In this document: positions 62,370 through 64,000 of the stretch, piece by piece
Layout: each line of letters starts with the position of its first letter
Position numbering within the stretch: the stretch's first letter is position 1
Assembly (NCBI GenBank): GCA_947494335.1
Contig: CANLUT010000005.1
Coordinates: 186,001-250,000 of the forward strand
Source of the DNA: Oligoflexales bacterium
GTDB lineage: Bacteria > Bdellovibrionota_B > Oligoflexia > Oligoflexales > RGVZ01
Direction: 5' to 3'
Length of the DNA: 64,000 nucleotides
Notes under the pieces: generated by a model
Told to the model about the DNA's origin: nothing
Database searches by the model: none
Seen by the model: only the letters and a program-made list of their open reading frames with translations
Translations under genes and position numbers: made by a program

Positions 62370-64000
62370 TTAGTTGCGCAGTGGACTGCCTGTCTTTAGC
62401 ATGTGTTCAATGCGAGCTTGGGTTTTTTCTGTTTGGCAAAGTTCCACAAACACTTCGCGCTCAAGATCAAGCAAATACTGCTCAGAAACGGCCATTCCGC
62501 CATCAACCTCGCCGCCGCAAAGGACTCGTGCAATGCGTTCTGCAATAAATGCATCGTGTTTAGATACCTGCTTTTGCTCTAGCATGTTGTATAGCATCAT
62601 GCGGAAAGTCTGTACGCCAGGGTCTCCAACAACCTTGATCTCAGTGCGTGGCGTTGGCGGGACATATCCACATTGAACCATATGCAGTGCTTGTGCTTTC
62701 GCACGCGCGACCACATGCTCACGTGATAGAGAGATCGTTGATGATTGAGGCATAAGTCCCATTTCAATCGCTTCGTGCGCAGATGTCGAGGTTCTTGCCA
62801 TGCCGATGAGCAAGAATGCCCGCTGCAAGAACTGCATGGGATCTGGACGCTCTGCCAGCGTCATCAGATCGTAACAGCGAAGAGCGAGCTCCTTTGTGCC
62901 GCCCCCAGCCGGTAACAGGCCAACACCGATTTCTACGAGACCAGCATATGTTTCGCCAGCAAGCACGCGGTGCGCACTGTGCAGTGTTGTCTCGCAGCCG
63001 CCACCGAGAGCAAGTCCATGAACCCCAGCTACGACCGGGAACGGTGCAAACTTGATCATTTGCATGGCGCCTTGGAATGTGCGTATGAATTTGTCCAGGG
63101 TTGGCCAGTCTTTTTTGCCAATGACCTCAAGAATCTCCTTGAGATTGGCGCCTGCTGAGAATGCATCTCCCTCATTGCCAATGACCATCGCATCAAATGA
63201 CTCTGATACTTTTGGTACCGATTTCAGCATAAACTCAACAATGCTGCTGTCGAGTGCATTCATTTTACTATGAAAGGTTAGGCACGCCACGCCGTCGCCA
63301 ATGTCGACAAGTGACGCGTTTTTCGTACTCATCACGACCCGTTTGTCAGCATCAGTCTGGAATTTAGGTAATCTGAATTTGTGATTTTCCAACGGGATTT
63401 TCGGACGCGCTGGTTTTTGGCTAAAGAATTGGTCCGATGGACCGCTTAGTGTCCAAACCATGGTTCCCGGAGCCACATCATAAAATTTGATACCTGGTTT
63501 GCACCATGATGGAAGCTTAACGTTTTCGTCCTGCATGCGCTTCAGGACTTTGTCATACCCAAGTCCTTGCCATAGTTCAAAGGGACCCATCTCCCAGTTA
63601 AATCCCCATTTAAGACCTTCGTCGATGGGCTTGGGGATTCCTCCGGCGATGTCATCCATCAGTAAAGCCGAGTAGCTGAAGGTATCCCGTAGAATATGCC
63701 ACACAAATTGGGCATAGGGGTCTTTCTGTTCAAGAACAATCGAGAGTCGTTTGATTAAATCTGGCTCTTTTGCCGTTTGGGCGCCCCATGGCACATCGGC
63801 TGGAGCTTGGCTGACATAGTCTCCAGTGGACGGCCGCAAGGCCAGAATCACGGTTTTCCCAGCTGCATCCTTATCTTTCTTGTAACAGCCGACATTGTTT
63901 GATTTTTGACCGAGTCGGCCTGCTGCAATGAGATCGTCAATCCATTTTGGCATCTTGAACCATTCACGGTAAGGGTCATTTGGCACTCGCTCAAATGTAT
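62370..64000 (-). CDS. 3-hydroxyacyl-CoA dehydrogenase / enoyl-CoA hydratase (C-terminal part)
   Basis: The 3' part of a FadN/FadB-type bifunctional beta-oxidation enzyme, at least 543 residues here; the frame stays open to the window edge (TFERVPNDPYREW), so the start is outside. The end of the dehydrogenase domain (MDDIAGGIPKPIDEGLKWGFNWEMGPFEL, in part: IDEGLKWGFNWEMGPFEL) is followed by an enoyl-CoA hydratase-like domain: EGDAFSAGANLKEIL (oxyanion), GVHGLALGGGCETTL, and GLVEIGVGLLPAGGGTKEL. The dehydrogenase-first order matches Bacillus FadN. It acts with the adjacent thiolase. Confidence 0.9.
   Translation of the reverse strand, partial: TFERVPNDPYREWFKMPKWIDDLIAAGRLGQKSNNVGCYKKDKDAAGKTVILALRPSTGDYVSQAPADVPWGAQTAKEPDLIKRLSIVLEQKDPYAQFVWHILRDTFSYSALLMDDIAGGIPKPIDEGLKWGFNWEMGPFELWQGLGYDKVLKRMQDENVKLPSWCKPGIKFYDVAPGTMVWTLSGPSDQFFSQKPARPKIPLENHKFRLPKFQTDADKRVVMSTKNASLVDIGDGVACLTFHSKMNALDSSIVEFMLKSVPKVSESFDAMVIGNEGDAFSAGANLKEILEVIGKKDWPTLDKFIRTFQGAMQMIKFAPFPVVAGVHGLALGGGCETTLHSAHRVLAGETYAGLVEIGVGLLPAGGGTKELALRCYDLMTLAERPDPMQFLQRAFLLIGMARTSTSAHEAIEMGLMPQSSTISLSREHVVARAKAQALHMVQCGYVPPTPRTEIKVVGDPGVQTFRMMLYNMLEQKQVSKHDAFIAERIARVLCGGEVDGGMAVSEQYLLDLEREVFVELCQTEKTQARIEHMLKTGSPLRN

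Overview
The window looks like chromosomal DNA of a flagellated, chemotactic Gram-negative bacterium, most likely from the Bdellovibrionota/Oligoflexia. This placement is inference. It rests on the TIGR02147-type regulator, the many small lipoproteins with no recognisable family, a GldA/GldF/GldG-type ABC operon, a compact flagellin, heptose/LPS genes, and SecB. I found no rRNA, tRNA, CRISPR array or intact insertion sequence.

Layout. 1-2.9 kb: a gene end, a fumarylacetoacetate-hydrolase-family enzyme and two envelope proteins. 3.0-7.7 kb: a four-gene GldA/GldF/GldG/DUF4340 ABC operon. 7.8-13.2 kb: a flagellar block (flagellin, fliD, fliS, flgE) interrupted by a GNAT gene on the other strand. 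13.2-20.2 kb: an accessory stretch of secreted and lipoprotein genes, a WD40-like lipoprotein, and a TIGR02147 regulator translationally coupled to a Kelch protein that carries an HExxH motif. 20.2-31.0 kb: the most unusual part. It holds a 31-codon ORF with a strong Shine-Dalgarno sequence and its own terminator, a full-length ABC transporter with MRP/ABCC features normally seen in eukaryotes, a 989-residue coiled-coil surface protein flanked by ~110-nt direct repeats, a decayed S24-repressor-like fragment and a lipoprotein FAD oxidase. Three related hairpin elements lie between genes here and at 14.1 kb. 31-33 kb: small exported proteins. 33.0-36.4 kb: a chemotaxis operon (STAS-like protein, CheA, CheW). 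36.6-40.6 kb: enolase, leucyl aminopeptidase and an HAD phosphatase. 40.9-44.2 kb: three pilin-like proteins in one operon. 44.2-53.5 kb: glucokinase, TesB thioesterase, pirin, HldE, a PA14 lipoprotein, M14 carboxypeptidase, SecB, GmhA and Ugd. 53.7-58.0 kb: an FHA-GGDEF diguanylate cyclase, a lipoprotein, an unknown protein and a membrane metallopeptidase-like protein. 58-64 kb: a formimidoylglutamase-like enzyme, small exported proteins, an alpha/beta hydrolase and a fatty-acid beta-oxidation pair (thiolase and the end of a FadN/FadB-type dehydrogenase-hydratase).

How the genes fit together. The flagellar proteins and the CheA/CheW operon serve motility. The GGDEF enzyme and the pilin-like operon probably serve surface behaviour. 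GmhA and HldE share one pathway (ADP-heptose for the LPS core), and Ugd supplies UDP-glucuronate for surface glycans. Thiolase and FadN-type enzyme do successive beta-oxidation steps, and TesB can release acyl chains from CoA. The accessory region at 13-32 kb is enriched in repeats and orphan exported proteins and is where lineage-specific biology is most likely to lie.
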